64,000 nt of DNA from Conoideocrella luteorostrata. Taxonomy: Eukaryota; Ascomycota; Sordariomycetes; Hypocreales; Clavicipitaceae. The stretch spans positions 124,001 through 188,000 of the forward strand of contig JASWJB010000027.1 in NCBI GenBank assembly GCA_032433595.1. The letters are read 5' to 3'. Shown piece by piece: positions 35,481 through 46,548 of this stretch. A program made the position numbers and the translations under genes. Under the pieces are notes generated by a model. That model was given only the letters and a program-made list of their open reading frames with translations. It had not been told where the DNA came from and ran no database searches. Every line of letters starts with the position of its first letter. The stretch's first letter is position 1.

Positions 35481-36402
35481 GCCTTGAATCCGTCACCATC
35501 GACCAAACACCCATGGCAGGCATCCCCCAGAACAATCTTTCTGTCCGTGGTTTCCATATGCAGCTGCGGCCCGAAACCATGCTAGAATAGTCGTGCAACC
35601 GGCGGATTTGTGAACAACGGTGGGTGTTTGCGCCGAAATAGTGAGCTGGTAACTAGCTAACTATTTGACTTGACGCCAAGCCAGCCGGACGGAGAAAGCC
35701 GTGGCATCCACCATTGCAGCAAACCCTACCGTGCGACGGACCATTTTACGGAGTAGTTTAGGGAGAAATAAATACATCATATCACTTTGCCTTACAAAGC
35801 ATAAGATATTCCATTTACAAAAGTGATGCTGGCCTCGCAGAACTTTACCGAGTAACTACACGTACTCCGAACTTAGTTTTGCAAAGCGGCGTTGGACATG
35901 GTTCACAATAGTAACGAGTTATAGCCCAATCTCCAATCCCAGTCTAGCTAGTGGCTGCGCCGTTAACAGTGGCATGACAATGAACTAGCCAGAGCCACCG
36001 AAGGCGGAATTCGAGACCCGCCACCTTCGACATCCATCGCCTGCGACTTGGCTTGGTCAGTAACGCCATGATGAAGTCTGCCAGGGCCTCAAATACCCAA
36101 TTTTTGCAAGGGAGCTGCTGTTCCGGCTGAATGCCGCTGTCGTCCCATATCCCAGGGCCTCCAAAGATACGAATGGTTGCAGACCTGCCATTACCTACCG
36201 AGCGTATCAGCGCAACAGGAACGAACTGCCGAAGCCGTAGTCTCACGCTTCATCGGCTGAATCCAAGCCGTGTAATATCAACCCGAAGAATCTCTCGGGC
36301 TATTTCGAATCATCTACGGAGTACAAGTGAACCAGCCCGATAACGCCGCCTCAAAACACTTCAGCAATCCGGACCCAAAACTCAACGGCGGCCATCCTCA
36401 AA
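35481..36402. other. Intergenic region of about 0.9 kb
   Basis: The spacer between two plus-strand genes. It has two exact TACGGAGTA words, at 35747 and 36315, the second 88 bases before the transporter start codon. No gene is supported. Confidence 0.4.
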
Positions 36403-37979
36403 ATGGACAACTCCAATCTCTCAATTTTCTCGCGCCGCCGCACAATCAACCAAAACACAATCAGCGGCATTGTTCTTTTCTTCACTGTCGGCATCTACCT
36501 CGCCGTCCTCGGTCTCGGCGCCGGTGGTGGCAAGGTATCTTCCCAGCGAGTCAGCGACATATCTAACTCGCTTCTGTACGGGATATACTCCATTTTCGGC
36601 TTCTTTACGGGAGCAATTCTTAACCAACTCGGCCCTCAGATTACCATGACAATCGGTACTATCGGCTACCCCATTTATATCGCTGGACTGTTCTACTACG
36701 ATCGCACTGGTCATGAATGGTTCCCCATCGTTGGAGGAGTCTTGCTGGGACTCAGCGCCCCAATGCTGTGGTCCGTTTCTGGCTTTATCCAATGGGCTTA
36801 TGCAACTGAGGCTGAAAAAGGCAAATACATTGCCATACAGTATTTCATTAATCAGGTTGGCAGTGTAGTTGGGTCCTTGGTCGCGTTTGTACTGATATAT
36901 CGCGGGGTTGACACGGCCGAGGGGAGCCCCACGAGCGTGTATGTTGCATTTCTGGTCTTGATGGCTCTGGGGCTCGTCTTCACCGTTTTTGGCCTCGTGA
37001 GGCCCAGGGATGTGAGGCGTGCTGATGGGACTGCCATTGCCGTCTTCCGCGCTCACTCGGTTACGGAGGAACTTCGAGGAGTTCTGGGCGTCTTGCGAGA
37101 CCATCGAGTCCTGGCCATGCTGCCCGTCATATTCAGCTGCGAGCTAGCGCTTGGCATTCTGCCTTCTGTCAATGGGAGATATTTCACCCTCAAAGCGCGG
37201 GCCATGAACAATGTAATATTCTACGCGGTTCAACTCCCTGCTTCAGTTGGATGTGCTTGGCTCACAGACCGACTTCCATTTGGACGACGCTATCGAGGCT
37301 TTATATCACTCCTTGTTCTGGGTGTTTTTGTGTTTGGCGGCTGGATCGCGCTGTTGGTCTGGATATCCGTATCCAAAACATGGGCTGCTCCGCCTACGGG
37401 GGGTGTCCACTGGTCCGACAACGATTTCGGCGGTCCGTTTGCGCTGTATCTAATTTTTGGAATCATCTATGGCTCACATCAGCAGGTTGGTATGTGGGTG
37501 ATGGGCACGTTTACCAACGATCCAGGCACGCTTGCCGTCTATGGCGGGTTGTGGAAAGGCATTGCTGCAGCGGGTGTGGCCGTGCAGTTTGGGATGGCAG
37601 CTGGAAAGGTCTCTTATCAGTAGGTTAAACCAACCCCTTTTGTGCACGAGTGTGCCATATTTGTGTCTACCTGCTGACGTTGAGTACGTGGTGTTCGAAG
37701 AGCACAAGTGGCATTCGCTTTGGCGATGCAAATTGCATCAATTCCGATCATGCTGGTGCTGGTGGCGAGAACTCGGGAATCGAATTACAAATTGGAAGGT
37801 AAGCAAGCCCAGCTGCGCCTGCTCTGTGGCTATGGCAACGTTGTTTCGGGCAGATTTAACACATTAATTCCTATGTAGGCGACGTGATTGTTCCTCGTTA
37901 TGTAGGGGAAGCTGGCAATGCCCAAGCACAAATGAAATTGGGGGAACGGAACGGTTCTGGGAGCATAGCAAATCATTAG
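36403..37979 (+). CDS. UNC93-like major facilitator membrane protein
   Basis: Three exons, 36403-37619, 37701-37798 and 37879-37979, give 471 residues. The first exon alone reaches a stop shortly after its donor. The two short last exons restore the final membrane helix (FALAMQIASIPIMLVLV) and the conserved tail SNYKLEGDVIVPRYVGEA, which supports the splice choices. The protein is highly hydrophobic with about 11-12 predicted helices. It includes the GAGGG end of the first helix, a LLYGIYSIFGFFTGAILN segment and LWSVSGFIQWAYATEAEKG, as in fungal UNC93/DUF895-type members of the major facilitator superfamily. Function in fungi is poorly known; the animal namesake regulates ion channels or receptor trafficking. 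Location is plasma membrane or vacuole by inference. Confidence 0.9.
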
Positions 37980-38739
37980 TGAAAGCGGCGCTTTGCCTGA
38001 GATTTGCACTTAAGCAAAGCGAGGGCAAGGAGCAGCGTAGCTTGCCGCTTTGCATCTTTTAATGAGCTGGCACAACTGGAGATCAATTGTTCTGCCTCTC
38101 TCTCTAATTGTATCAATTTGTCAATTTGTTTGGCCATTAGTCGACGAAAATCGTGACGTATTATGATGTACTGTATTGCGAAGATATGGTATCAAGGGAC
38201 CCTAAGATACAGAATAAAGGCGGTGAGTTCTGCTATTGAAGAAGCCTGCCGCAGGTGCAGCTCGCGGTAGGCGGCCCCCGGAGGGCCTCCAGGGGTAAAA
38301 AAAAAAAAAAAAGGGCATGTAAGATAATAGTAAATTCATTAGCAGTAGCATCGTCAGCAGCAGCATCAGCAGCGGCACCATCGATAGCATCAATATCAGG
38401 CAATAAGACCTTCGTCAGTAGCATATTCAGCAGCAGCAGCAGAATAATTTAACTTATCCGAAGCTTTTCCTACAACTATGATGTCGATAAAATCGGCTGG
38501 CATACAGTACTAGTACAGCCGAGGAAAGGCGTAACTGGCCACAACACTACGCATATGTAAAGAACTCTCAACGTCTTGCTTCAGCAACTCTAGTGTCATT
38601 CATCTATCTTTATGAGCATTGTCTCATTGTCCGTAACGGTACGGGAGAAGGAAAAAAAAAAATCAAGTCTTTTGTCTTAAACGCCATTCATGAATTCGGG
38701 TATCGTCTTCCTGCTGAAGATACAGCCTCACACTGGAGT
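37980..38739. other. Convergent intergenic region
   Basis: A 760-bp region between two convergent genes. It contains an A-run at about 38297-38312 and an imperfect CAG/ATC trinucleotide repeat at about 38340-38445. No gene is supported. Confidence 0.45.
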
Positions 38740-39970
38740 CTATTCTCGCCGCCACCTCGGGTCCGTTATATCCCACTCCGTCGCAGGCACTGCCTCCATG
38801 GTGTGCTCACCACTGTTCTGCCTGTTGTTACCCAGCAACGCCGTCTTGTCACCGTGCCGTTTGGTCCCGGCGTCATATGCCTCCGTCTCTTCCTCCGGTA
38901 CGGCCACCAGGACGTGATCACTCGTGTAACTAACGGCCCTTGAGATGCTCGATCCTCGCGGACGGCTCTGTACCATTCCCATCACCACTAACGAATCCAG
39001 GGGTGGCGATCCACCCGAAAGGCTATCTCTTTTGTATTCTCCACTAGTTGCCCTTTCCAAATCAGGTCTGTTGTTGTTCATGGAGTTTCGACGAGCAACG
39101 TACTCGTCAAACTGGGTATCTCGTTCGTGGCTATAGTAACTCGGCGTTCGTTGGAGATTTTGCAGCCCAACTGGCTCGTTGTGGGCAGAGCCGATGCTCA
39201 AGCGATGCGAGCCAATAGATCCTCTCTTGTCCATGGAGTTGCGAATGCTCAGGCGGCTGGAGTACGAAAAGTCCCGGTGGTCGTTGTCGCTAAAGCCATA
39301 ACCCTTGACGTTGACGGGTCGGACGTAGTCATCATACTGGGATAACCTCCGATAAGTAACAATGGCATAGATGGCCAGACCCACGGCTGTGACACTACAT
39401 TCATCAGCACTTGTTAGTCCTTTGTTTTTGGTTGAAAAATGATGACGATTTCTTGGAGGATAGGAAACTGAAGACGCACAGAAGAGCGACGTCAAGACCT
39501 AGACCGATGAGAGAATGGTACTTCTCGAGCTGAGCGTATACAACAGCATCAAGGGCGCATATTGCCGAAGCACAGGCGAGTTTGATGATGTGCGTGAACA
39601 GCATAGTCCATGGCGTTAAAGCCTCGGCCATATATTTGACGATTTCGATGAGTGTGCACATCGCCGCCACGAACGACAAGACCACGTTGGTAGCTTCCCA
39701 TCTGTACGGCAATACACAATATTCAAAATTAGATACTGCTCAATCGCAAAAAGAGGCTGGCAAATGACAAAGTACTCACGCAATTTCAATGGTTGGAGCT
39801 TGGCCATTCGTGTCTCGCTCGTCGTAGTGCTTCATCGTATCGCCCAGCCGCCATGCGAAGAAGCCCATCGTGGACACTGTGATGAGGAGCTGAAGAGTCC
39901 AGACTGGGAAGAGAATAATACTCTGCCATCTGGCGCGTTCAAACTGCGCCTGGGCCCTGTGATTGACCAT
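38740..39970 (-). CDS. Fungal tetraspan membrane protein
   Basis: Three exons, 39780-39970, 39480-39701 and 38740-39394, with introns of 78 and 85 bp give 355 residues. I start at the Met of MVNHRAQAQFERARW because that segment is the conserved beginning of the membrane domain; an upstream in-frame ATG at 40030 would add 20 unrelated residues. Four membrane helices are visible in the first 150 residues: SIILFPVWTLQLLITVSTMG, a helix starting at ATNVVLSFVAAMCTLIEI, one around FTHIIKLACASAICALDAVV and one around LGLDVALLVTAVGLAIYAIV. A long, Ser- and Arg-rich, probably cytosolic tail of about 200 residues follows with many potential phosphorylation sites (for example RRNSM, RRLSQ). No enzyme motif is present. 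It is conserved in related fungi as I recall; function unknown. Confidence 0.83.
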
Positions 39971-42309
39971 GTTTTGGGGCGAAGCCTGACAACCAAAACT
40001 GCCAGGCCGCAGGTGGAAAAGGGTACTCAAGCGAGGTTGGCCGTATTTGTGTGGCCGTTTGCTTGTTGCTTCACTAATCGCTGCAAGGGATTGGATATAA
40101 TGAACAAAGGTTCAAGGCGTCGCTAACAAGACATGTGCCGTGTCGTACATAAACTCCGTGGGTACCAACTAATTCACTGGCATCGAGGCTCGCCGCTCTT
40201 TTTTCTCTTAACACACCAGAGATCAAAGACGAAGGACTAAGAATCCAAGACACCAGGCTGCAGGACATCAGCTTCCATTTATTATTAGGCACTCTGTCTC
40301 GCTTTCTCCCCCTTCTAGACTAATTTATTATTTATTTTGCTCACGCTTATTGGAGCCTTGTTCAAGCAAGCAGAATTCCCCACTGGGTGGTCTGCATGCA
40401 TGCCTGCCAACCCGTCTAGTACTTGCATTTGCAGCTGAATGGTCGAGCAAGGGGGGGCTTCATAGCCTCATTCACTCATGACGATGGAAGGAGACGGGGT
40501 TCATTTCGATGAGCTGGATCCAGTAGTTTGTCTTGGACCCCTGGAAAGAGGCGGAGAGGATTGAAGGCAAAGGCGGGCAAAGGCAGGCAGGCAGGCAGGC
40601 CAAAGCCCGTGAGCTTATAACCCCTGCTTGCGCGATTTGACCAAGCCGTCGGAGGCTTTGCGGCTGAGGCAGAGCTGATCACGCTTGTTGCGGTAACGGA
40701 AGCAGGCTGGAGTGTGAAGAGTGAGGCCCTGAAGGGGAAGGGAGTGTGGGATGGCGGACGGCTGGTTCGGAATCGTAGTCATTGGTTATTTGTTTTTCAG
40801 TGGTGGTTTATATATAGGTTACCCATGCATGTTGGTTACATAGCATGTCGGCCGACATGCCACTAGCACCACCATTTACAGGCGGCGGAGCGGAACGTCG
40901 AATTCGCTCCTCATCCGTGGCCATGTGTACTCCGTACTGTGCAGGTACTTTCCGTTGAAGGGAAATAGCACGGAGCACGGAGTACAATATTGTAAGAAAT
41001 GAAATTACCCACAGCCCTTGAACCCCGGAATATCGTGGATCAGTCAGATTTTGAGTCTCACCTCAGGAATGACCAAGATCCACGTGCAAGTCCCTTGTGC
41101 CGAACGAAGCCCATCGGTGTCCGGAGTAGACGTGCAAGACGTGTCAATGAATCTCATGTCATTATACTTAATTTACAGAACCCCGCCCGATCAATTTACC
41201 ACGTTCCACACCAGAAAACAATCGAGGCTGATTTGGGCTCACTGCCTGTCAGCCCAATCCTTGACGTGAAGAATCTGGGCCCCACATCGCGTTGTGTAAG
41301 CGACAGACCCAACAAACCAAGAGGCAGCATTCGAAGCCTCTTTGTGCTTTGCCTTGACAAAAGAAACCAATATCCTGTTACATCACTCTGTGTCTTGGCG
41401 TCCGTCCACCTGCTCTCTCGGCTGCAGGCCGTTCAGTTCAACACCCGACACCCCACAACACCCCCAGTCGGTTACGTGGCTGTGCTGCGGGAGTAACTTA
41501 CACAAACTCCAACAGACGCCCGAGCCCGAGGAAGCACAGCAGGCAATACTTACTAATACTGGCTGCGGAAGTGCACTAACTCAATGACATGCAAGAAATA
41601 ACCATCCTTTCCAGAAATAGATATGTGACAGTAACTAACTAATGGGAGATGCCCTTTCTGACGCGCGCCTGTGGGCGGTTACGGCTACGGTCTCCCCCCG
41701 GATTGAGGAACTTTCATTCCTTGAAATGCGGTGGTGGCGGTTGAGTGAGTGGTGATTGTTGTTGCACTAGCGATATGAAACTGGGTTGGTGCTTAGTGGC
41801 GACCTGGCGCATGGCACCTGGATGTACGGAGTAGACGTTGGTGGATGTAGGGGTTGTGTCATGAGAAAGTATGCCCTGATCTTGATCTTGGGTGCCATTC
41901 GGCCAATACTGGACGGATCCCTACGAGACTAAATTCTGGTCGTGTTCATGCAATATGTGAGGATCCTTGGTTTTAGGCAGTGAGCGAGCACGGCGCCGTA
42001 GGGTTGGATGGGAAAGGCAATCATGCAAGTCGCCCAAAAATAAATAACAAACAACTTGGGCGAGGCACTGTAAACGGGACGATCCAATCCTCAAATGACT
42101 TCCCAACCAACCGACTCATTTATTCAGGACTCTGTTTACTACCAGCACGCAGCATTTTTTGCGCATGACCTAGCTCATCTGTCCAGTCGTGTCCAACTTC
42201 AATGCCCAATTTTTCTCAGAACGCCTATTCCTTCCCCTGGGTCGTAAAAGCTGGACAAAAAGAAAACGAAGTCAATCGACGGAAGGGCCTGCATAGCATC
42301 ATGGCGCCT
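39971..42309. other. Intergenic region of about 2.3 kb
   Basis: No supported gene. It contains an AGGC tandem repeat at 40581-40601 and TACTCCGTA/TACGGAGTA words at 40928 and 41825. A plus-strand frame at 40999-41496 has no recognised motifs. Confidence 0.45.
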
Positions 42310-42585
42310 TTATTCGAGGCCAGCGTCCGTGTTGGCAAGGTCGACGCCGTTGGAATTAAATGCGACAACGTTGCCCTGCTTATCGGTCATGGCGGGAGCT
42401 TGAGTGTCGACAACGATATCCTGGCGAACGACGAGATCATCGTTATTGTCTGTGGTGATGTTAGCGTGGTTCGTGGTGACACGAGCATTTTGCTCCCCTC
42501 CCCATGATAGTTACTACTACTCACTGACGGGGGCCGCCACGGCGGCGGTGGCAACTGCCAAGAGAGTGATTGCGATGAACTTCAT
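42310..42585 (-). CDS. Small secreted protein, two exons
   Basis: A tiny gene with exons 42525-42585 and 42310-42449 around a 75-bp intron (GTGAGT donor, GCTAAC branch, CACAG acceptor) encodes 66 residues. The first exon encodes a textbook signal peptide, MKFIAITLLAVATAAVAAPV, with an A-x-A-P cleavage region. The mature part of about 48 residues is acidic, rich in Asp, Asn and Val, has no cysteine, and contains DLVVRQDIVVDTQ and ends in TDAGLE. The VVRQD stretch is reminiscent of processing sites in secreted fungal proteins but has no clear Lys-Arg site. A TATATA element about 160 bp upstream supports transcription. I do not recognise a family. It could be an effector-like, antimicrobial or cell-wall protein. 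Confidence 0.65.
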
Positions 42586-44292
42586 TGTGTAGAATGGGTA
42601 TTTAAAGAAAAGTATCGAAAAAGTGTGGAGTGGATTTTGAATGAAGGAAATATGATTATAAAAAGCTTAAACAAAGGGAATGACTTGGGGAACAACAGGC
42701 GAACACAAACAGGAGGTTGGGGGAGGAATCGGCAGCACACATATATATGCCGCAGACCCCGTAGACAAGCGGCACCACCAAACATGGCCCATATTGTATA
42801 TTTCAAATCATAGAATAGAGAAGACCCCAGCTCGAACCGCCACAGCGGATATAAGACAAGCATGCATTGTAAGTTAAAACAGTATCCAGGCTGATCATCG
42901 CAACCACATCCATGTGGACCGCCCGCTTCCCGCCTCAAGGGACGGCGGTTTTGAGACCATTCAGGACTCGTCCCAAAACAAGGACGACGCGTCCCATCTA
43001 CATCTACTTTTCTACACAGCCCGATGTATTGACTATATTTACTAGACAGGGGACAAGTGTCAAGACGCGCGGAGAGGAGGTCTTGGCGAAACCATCGGAT
43101 GGACCTTGAAAACAGCCGGCAGACGATACAGTCTGCAATAAATTACGGTTGTAATGCAAAAAAGCTTGGTATTGAGCTTGGCGAACGCTAATACTCCTCC
43201 GAACAAGCTTTTTCCTTTTTGTTAAAAAACAGAAAAATAAAGATCAGCTCGATGATTGGGGCAGTAACCTTGTTCCAGGATATGCTTGAAGGGGGGAAAA
43301 AGGCTAAACGGGCTGAAACGTGGGCTTGTGTCAGAGTATTTCAGACGGAGGGGCTTATGATGAGACGATCAGACACGCGAGGCAGGCACTCCGGTCGCAG
43401 ATGGGGAGGAAATGGAATTCTGGCCCTGACCCAGTAGGGACGAGTTCAGATGGTGCTTTTTTTGGCTGCTGTGGATCGTACGGGACGAAATGAAAGTGAG
43501 GGCTGCGCTGTCAGGACATGCATATCAAGATGAAGATGAAACTAGGGGCAGCCCCACGAGGAGTAATGGCGGTTTTGGTTTGGCTGTCGGCGGTGCAGGC
43601 AGACGTATATCAGGGTCAATATCCGTATGATGGATCTATCATCTTTTCTTTTTGGAAAGGATGACCATAACGATATCTCGACTCCGGCAACAAATACTGC
43701 CGACGTTTGATAGGCCGACTAGCCTGGCCGCCTGCTTTCCATTTCTAAGGCTCTTCTGACTACCAGGTTTGGGCCGTGTTTGCGTTTGCTTCGGCGTCAT
43801 GTGCAATAGCTGATGGAATCACAAGCGAAGTTTGTCCCACTTGTATGGACAAATTTGTGTGCTGATTTGAGTTAACATTGGTGGTGGTGTTGGTGTTGTC
43901 CTGTCTACTCCGTACTTCGTAGCGGAAATGGAAATGGCGGGGTTCTCAACATGAATGTGGGGGTTAAGTCGTGAGCATCCATCCTTCTTTCCAACTATCC
44001 AATCAACGTATCGAACTCCGTACCTCAGTTGAGCTCAGCTCAACTCTTGCGTGCTTGTTTGCTATGTCGTAACAGAGCTTCACGCAGCGCCAGGCATCTC
44101 TGTTCGACGCAGAACCCTCCCTTTCTCCGTGTTGAACGGTGTCGCTCTGGTTTACGACAATCGTTGCCCCCCTCGCCCTTGGTCATCTTGCCCAGTGTTT
44201 CCCCGGCCTTCCTTCACGTCCTCCATCATCGCTCCAAGCTACATCGAGGACCTCGTAGCCCCGCGATTCCCCAGTCTGACAGCTTGCCCAGC
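42586..44292. other. Divergent intergenic region of about 1.7 kb
   Basis: The region between the small secreted protein (minus) and the AMMECR1 gene (plus); it must hold both promoters. One exact TACTCCGTA word is at 43906. The open frame continues upstream of the AMMECR1 start but lacks conserved motifs there. No other gene is supported. Confidence 0.4.
42739..42749 (-). promoter_or_regulatory. TATA-like element of the small secreted protein gene
   Basis: An ATATATAT tract lies about 160 bases upstream of the start codon of the small secreted protein, a plausible core-promoter position. The assignment rests on position and composition only. Confidence 0.35.
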
Positions 44293-45078
44293 ATGGCCAC
44301 CACCGCTCATTGCCTAACATGCTTCGAGACCCTTGACGCCTATTTCGAGAAACGAAAGCCTCTCTCCCTCAGCGAAATCGAGTCCTCTTATGCCCTCTAT
44401 AAGAGTTCCCTTCCAGATTCCTCAGGCACCGCTGCTGCTCTCAAGGTTCCAGCCATTAGCCGCCTCGCCGCCTCTGCTGACTCCTCTGAGTCTTCATCCA
44501 CAGCGTCCCCATCCCCCGCATGGTCGTCTTCCACGCCCGCGACCTCGATATCGTCCCTGTCCCTGGGCACGACGTCCGCCCCTCTCTTCGTCACTTGGAA
44601 TACCGTCTCGGAAGAAAACGATGAAGTCTCACTGCGCGGCTGCATCGGCACCTTTGATTCCCACGTGCTCTCTGAGGGCTTGCCCGAGTACGCTACCATT
44701 TCTGCCCTGCACGACTCGCGCTTCTCGCGCGTCTCCAAGGGGGAGTTGCCCATGCTGCAGGCCGCGGTGACGCTGTTGACCGACTTTGAAGAGGCTGACG
44801 ACGCCTACGACTGGGAAGTGGGCACTCACGGCATCAAGCTGTCGTTTACGGATCGCGGCCATCGCTACGGGGCTACCTATCTCCCCGACGTGGCAGCAGA
44901 GCAGGGCTGGACAAAGGATGAAACGCTGTATAGCTTGATCCGGAAAGCCGGTTGGAACGGGGGTCGGTCTAAATGGAAGACGCTTGACCTGAAGGTGACG
45001 AGATATCAGGGCAAAAAGGCCAGCGTGAATTATCCTGAGTTCAAGAAATGGAAGGACTGGCTGGCTAGCAAGCAGTAA
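44293..45078 (+). CDS. AMMECR1-domain protein
   Basis: A single-exon gene of 261 residues carrying the AMMECR1 domain, conserved from archaea to humans and of unknown biochemical function. The signature LRGCIGTF is at about 114-121. Further hallmarks are SALHDSRFSRV, ELPMLQAAVTLLTDFE, WEVGTHGIKLSF and RYGATYLPDVAAEQGW, ending in RKAGW and an L-K-V-T-R-Y strand. A Ser-rich low-complexity insert of about 50 residues (about 44-94) splits the N-terminal part. The reading frame is open back to 44029, but I choose the internal ATG at 44293 because the conserved CxxCFETLDAYF segment begins immediately after it and the upstream extension has a chance-like composition. The gene is convergent with the Ras-like gene. 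Confidence 0.93.
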   Translation: MATTAHCLTCFETLDAYFEKRKPLSLSEIESSYALYKSSLPDSSGTAAALKVPAISRLAASADSSESSSTASPSPAWSSSTPATSISSLSLGTTSAPLFVTWNTVSEENDEVSLRGCIGTFDSHVLSEGLPEYATISALHDSRFSRVSKGELPMLQAAVTLLTDFEEADDAYDWEVGTHGIKLSFTDRGHRYGATYLPDVAAEQGWTKDETLYSLIRKAGWNGGRSKWKTLDLKVTRYQGKKASVNYPEFKKWKDWLASKQ

Positions 45079-45741
45079 TGTAACGTGATCATGACAATTG
45101 TTTCTAGACAGACGACCGTGGCGTTTGGCGACTTTTTCTTTTGTGTTGGCGCAACGAATATGGGTTTGGACGAGCCACAAGGGCTTTGTCATACGGAGCT
45201 CTTTCAAGTGAGCTGATATGAGGTCGTCTTCATATAAATAAACCGTGAATCTTGGCGCAGTTGCCAGTGTCTCGCCTTTGCCATTAACGCAAATCTTAAT
45301 AACATATGCCTAGTATTTTGACATTGAGTAATGATTGTTCCGTGGACAACAACGCCATTTGATACGATTCGTCAAGTTGACTCACTCCAGAACAGTCATT
45401 CTAAATTTAGAGAGCCAGAAACCATTGAACAGCAAATACATATGCAAGTCGCTCCATGAGAACGTAACTACACAAAAAAACAAATTACACTAAATCCCAT
45501 TCCAGATAGCCAACCCACCAAGAATGAAAACACCCCGACGCCACGACGGTAATATGGTATCTGTCCAAATAAAATAAAAAAGGCCTTTCCCCAAATAACA
45601 TGATGGGCAAGTCGACATTACGCATGTAGATCGCAAAGAAACTCCCCCCACCCCACCTCCCTCTAAAAAAGGGAAATTAAAACATGACCATAGCTCCGCA
45701 CATCACATATCTCATATCGTATTATTGGCGACAGGTCTCCA
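45079..45741. other. Convergent intergenic region
   Basis: A 663-bp A/T-rich region between two convergent genes, expected to hold both 3' UTRs. No gene is supported. Confidence 0.45.
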
Positions 45742-46548
45742 TCACCAACAACGCAGTTTCTTCCAGAATCTACCTTGTGCACGACCAACGGGTGTCTCCG
45801 CATGCAGGTTCGGTCCCCTCAGACCAGGTGCTCTTTTCTCAGCTTCGCCATCCGCGGGCAGAGGCGTAAGCGGCTTGGTCATGCCTCGAGCGTTCATCTC
45901 TGTGTTATCCAGCACACCCATTTCGGCGAGCCGTCGTCTTTCCACGACACGGCGCACAATGAGAGCAAAGGTCTCTTCAATGTTCACTTCCAGCCTGGCA
46001 CTTGTTTCCATGAAGCCGCAGCCTCGTTTGCGGGCCCATTCTAGTCCCACGGCAGCGGGGACTAGTCTGCTCTCCTGGAGATCGCACTTGTTGCCGGCGA
46101 TGATCTTGACGGGCGGCACTGTCTTTGATCCGCTGGCGGTGCCGGTATTGGCATGGCCTGGGTTCACGCCTGCCTTTCGCGCGCGCTCGGCGTTGTCGAG
46201 TCGGGTTTCGGCCTCCATGTCGATGAGATCGTTGAAGTATTGCAGGGCTTCGAGCGAATCGCGAGATGTAATGTCGTAGACCATGAGGAAAGCGTCGGCG
46301 CCAAGATTCGACGACGCCCACATGCCGCGATATTCTTCCTGGCCGGCCGTATCGGTCAGCGAGAGATGGTATGTTGTGCCGTCGATGCGACGCGTGACGC
46401 TGTAGGAGTCCTCGATGGTCGGATCATATTCCGAGGTCCATTGCGACCGAACCAGGCGAAGTGTGATAGAGGACTTTCCACAGCCGCCGTCGCCGCAGAT
46501 TGTGATGGAGATTGGAACAGCAGGTTTCTGGACCTGTTGAAATGCCAT
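45742..46548 (-). CDS. Ras-like small GTPase without CaaX box
   Basis: An intronless gene encodes 268 residues with all GTPase motifs. The P-loop is GDGGCGKSS (19-27, with Gly at the position equal to Ras Gly12), the effector loop is YDPTIEDSY (41-49), the switch II start is DTAGQEEYRGMW (Gln70 equals Ras Gln61), NKCD is at 153-156 and ETSARL is at 181-186. The core is interrupted by an insertion of about 30 residues (about 115-146) rich in Gly, Ala and Thr. The C-terminus is about 60 residues long and ends KKLRCW. There is therefore no canonical CaaX prenylation box, only one Cys at the penultimate position beside a basic patch. The protein would be a signalling switch of the Ras/Rap family. 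Membrane attachment is unclear unless a further 3' exon exists. Confidence 0.92.
   Translation of the reverse strand: MAFQQVQKPAVPISITICGDGGCGKSSITLRLVRSQWTSEYDPTIEDSYSVTRRIDGTTYHLSLTDTAGQEEYRGMWASSNLGADAFLMVYDITSRDSLEALQYFNDLIDMEAETRLDNAERARKAGVNPGHANTGTASGSKTVPPVKIIAGNKCDLQESRLVPAAVGLEWARKRGCGFMETSARLEVNIEETFALIVRRVVERRRLAEMGVLDNTEMNARGMTKPLTPLPADGEAEKRAPGLRGPNLHAETPVGRAQGRFWKKLRCW

Noticed and set aside
44029..44292. In-frame upstream extension of the AMMECR1 protein by 88 codons
   Set aside because: The extension is low in conserved features, while the conserved region starts right after the internal ATG; it could at most be an alternative targeting leader.
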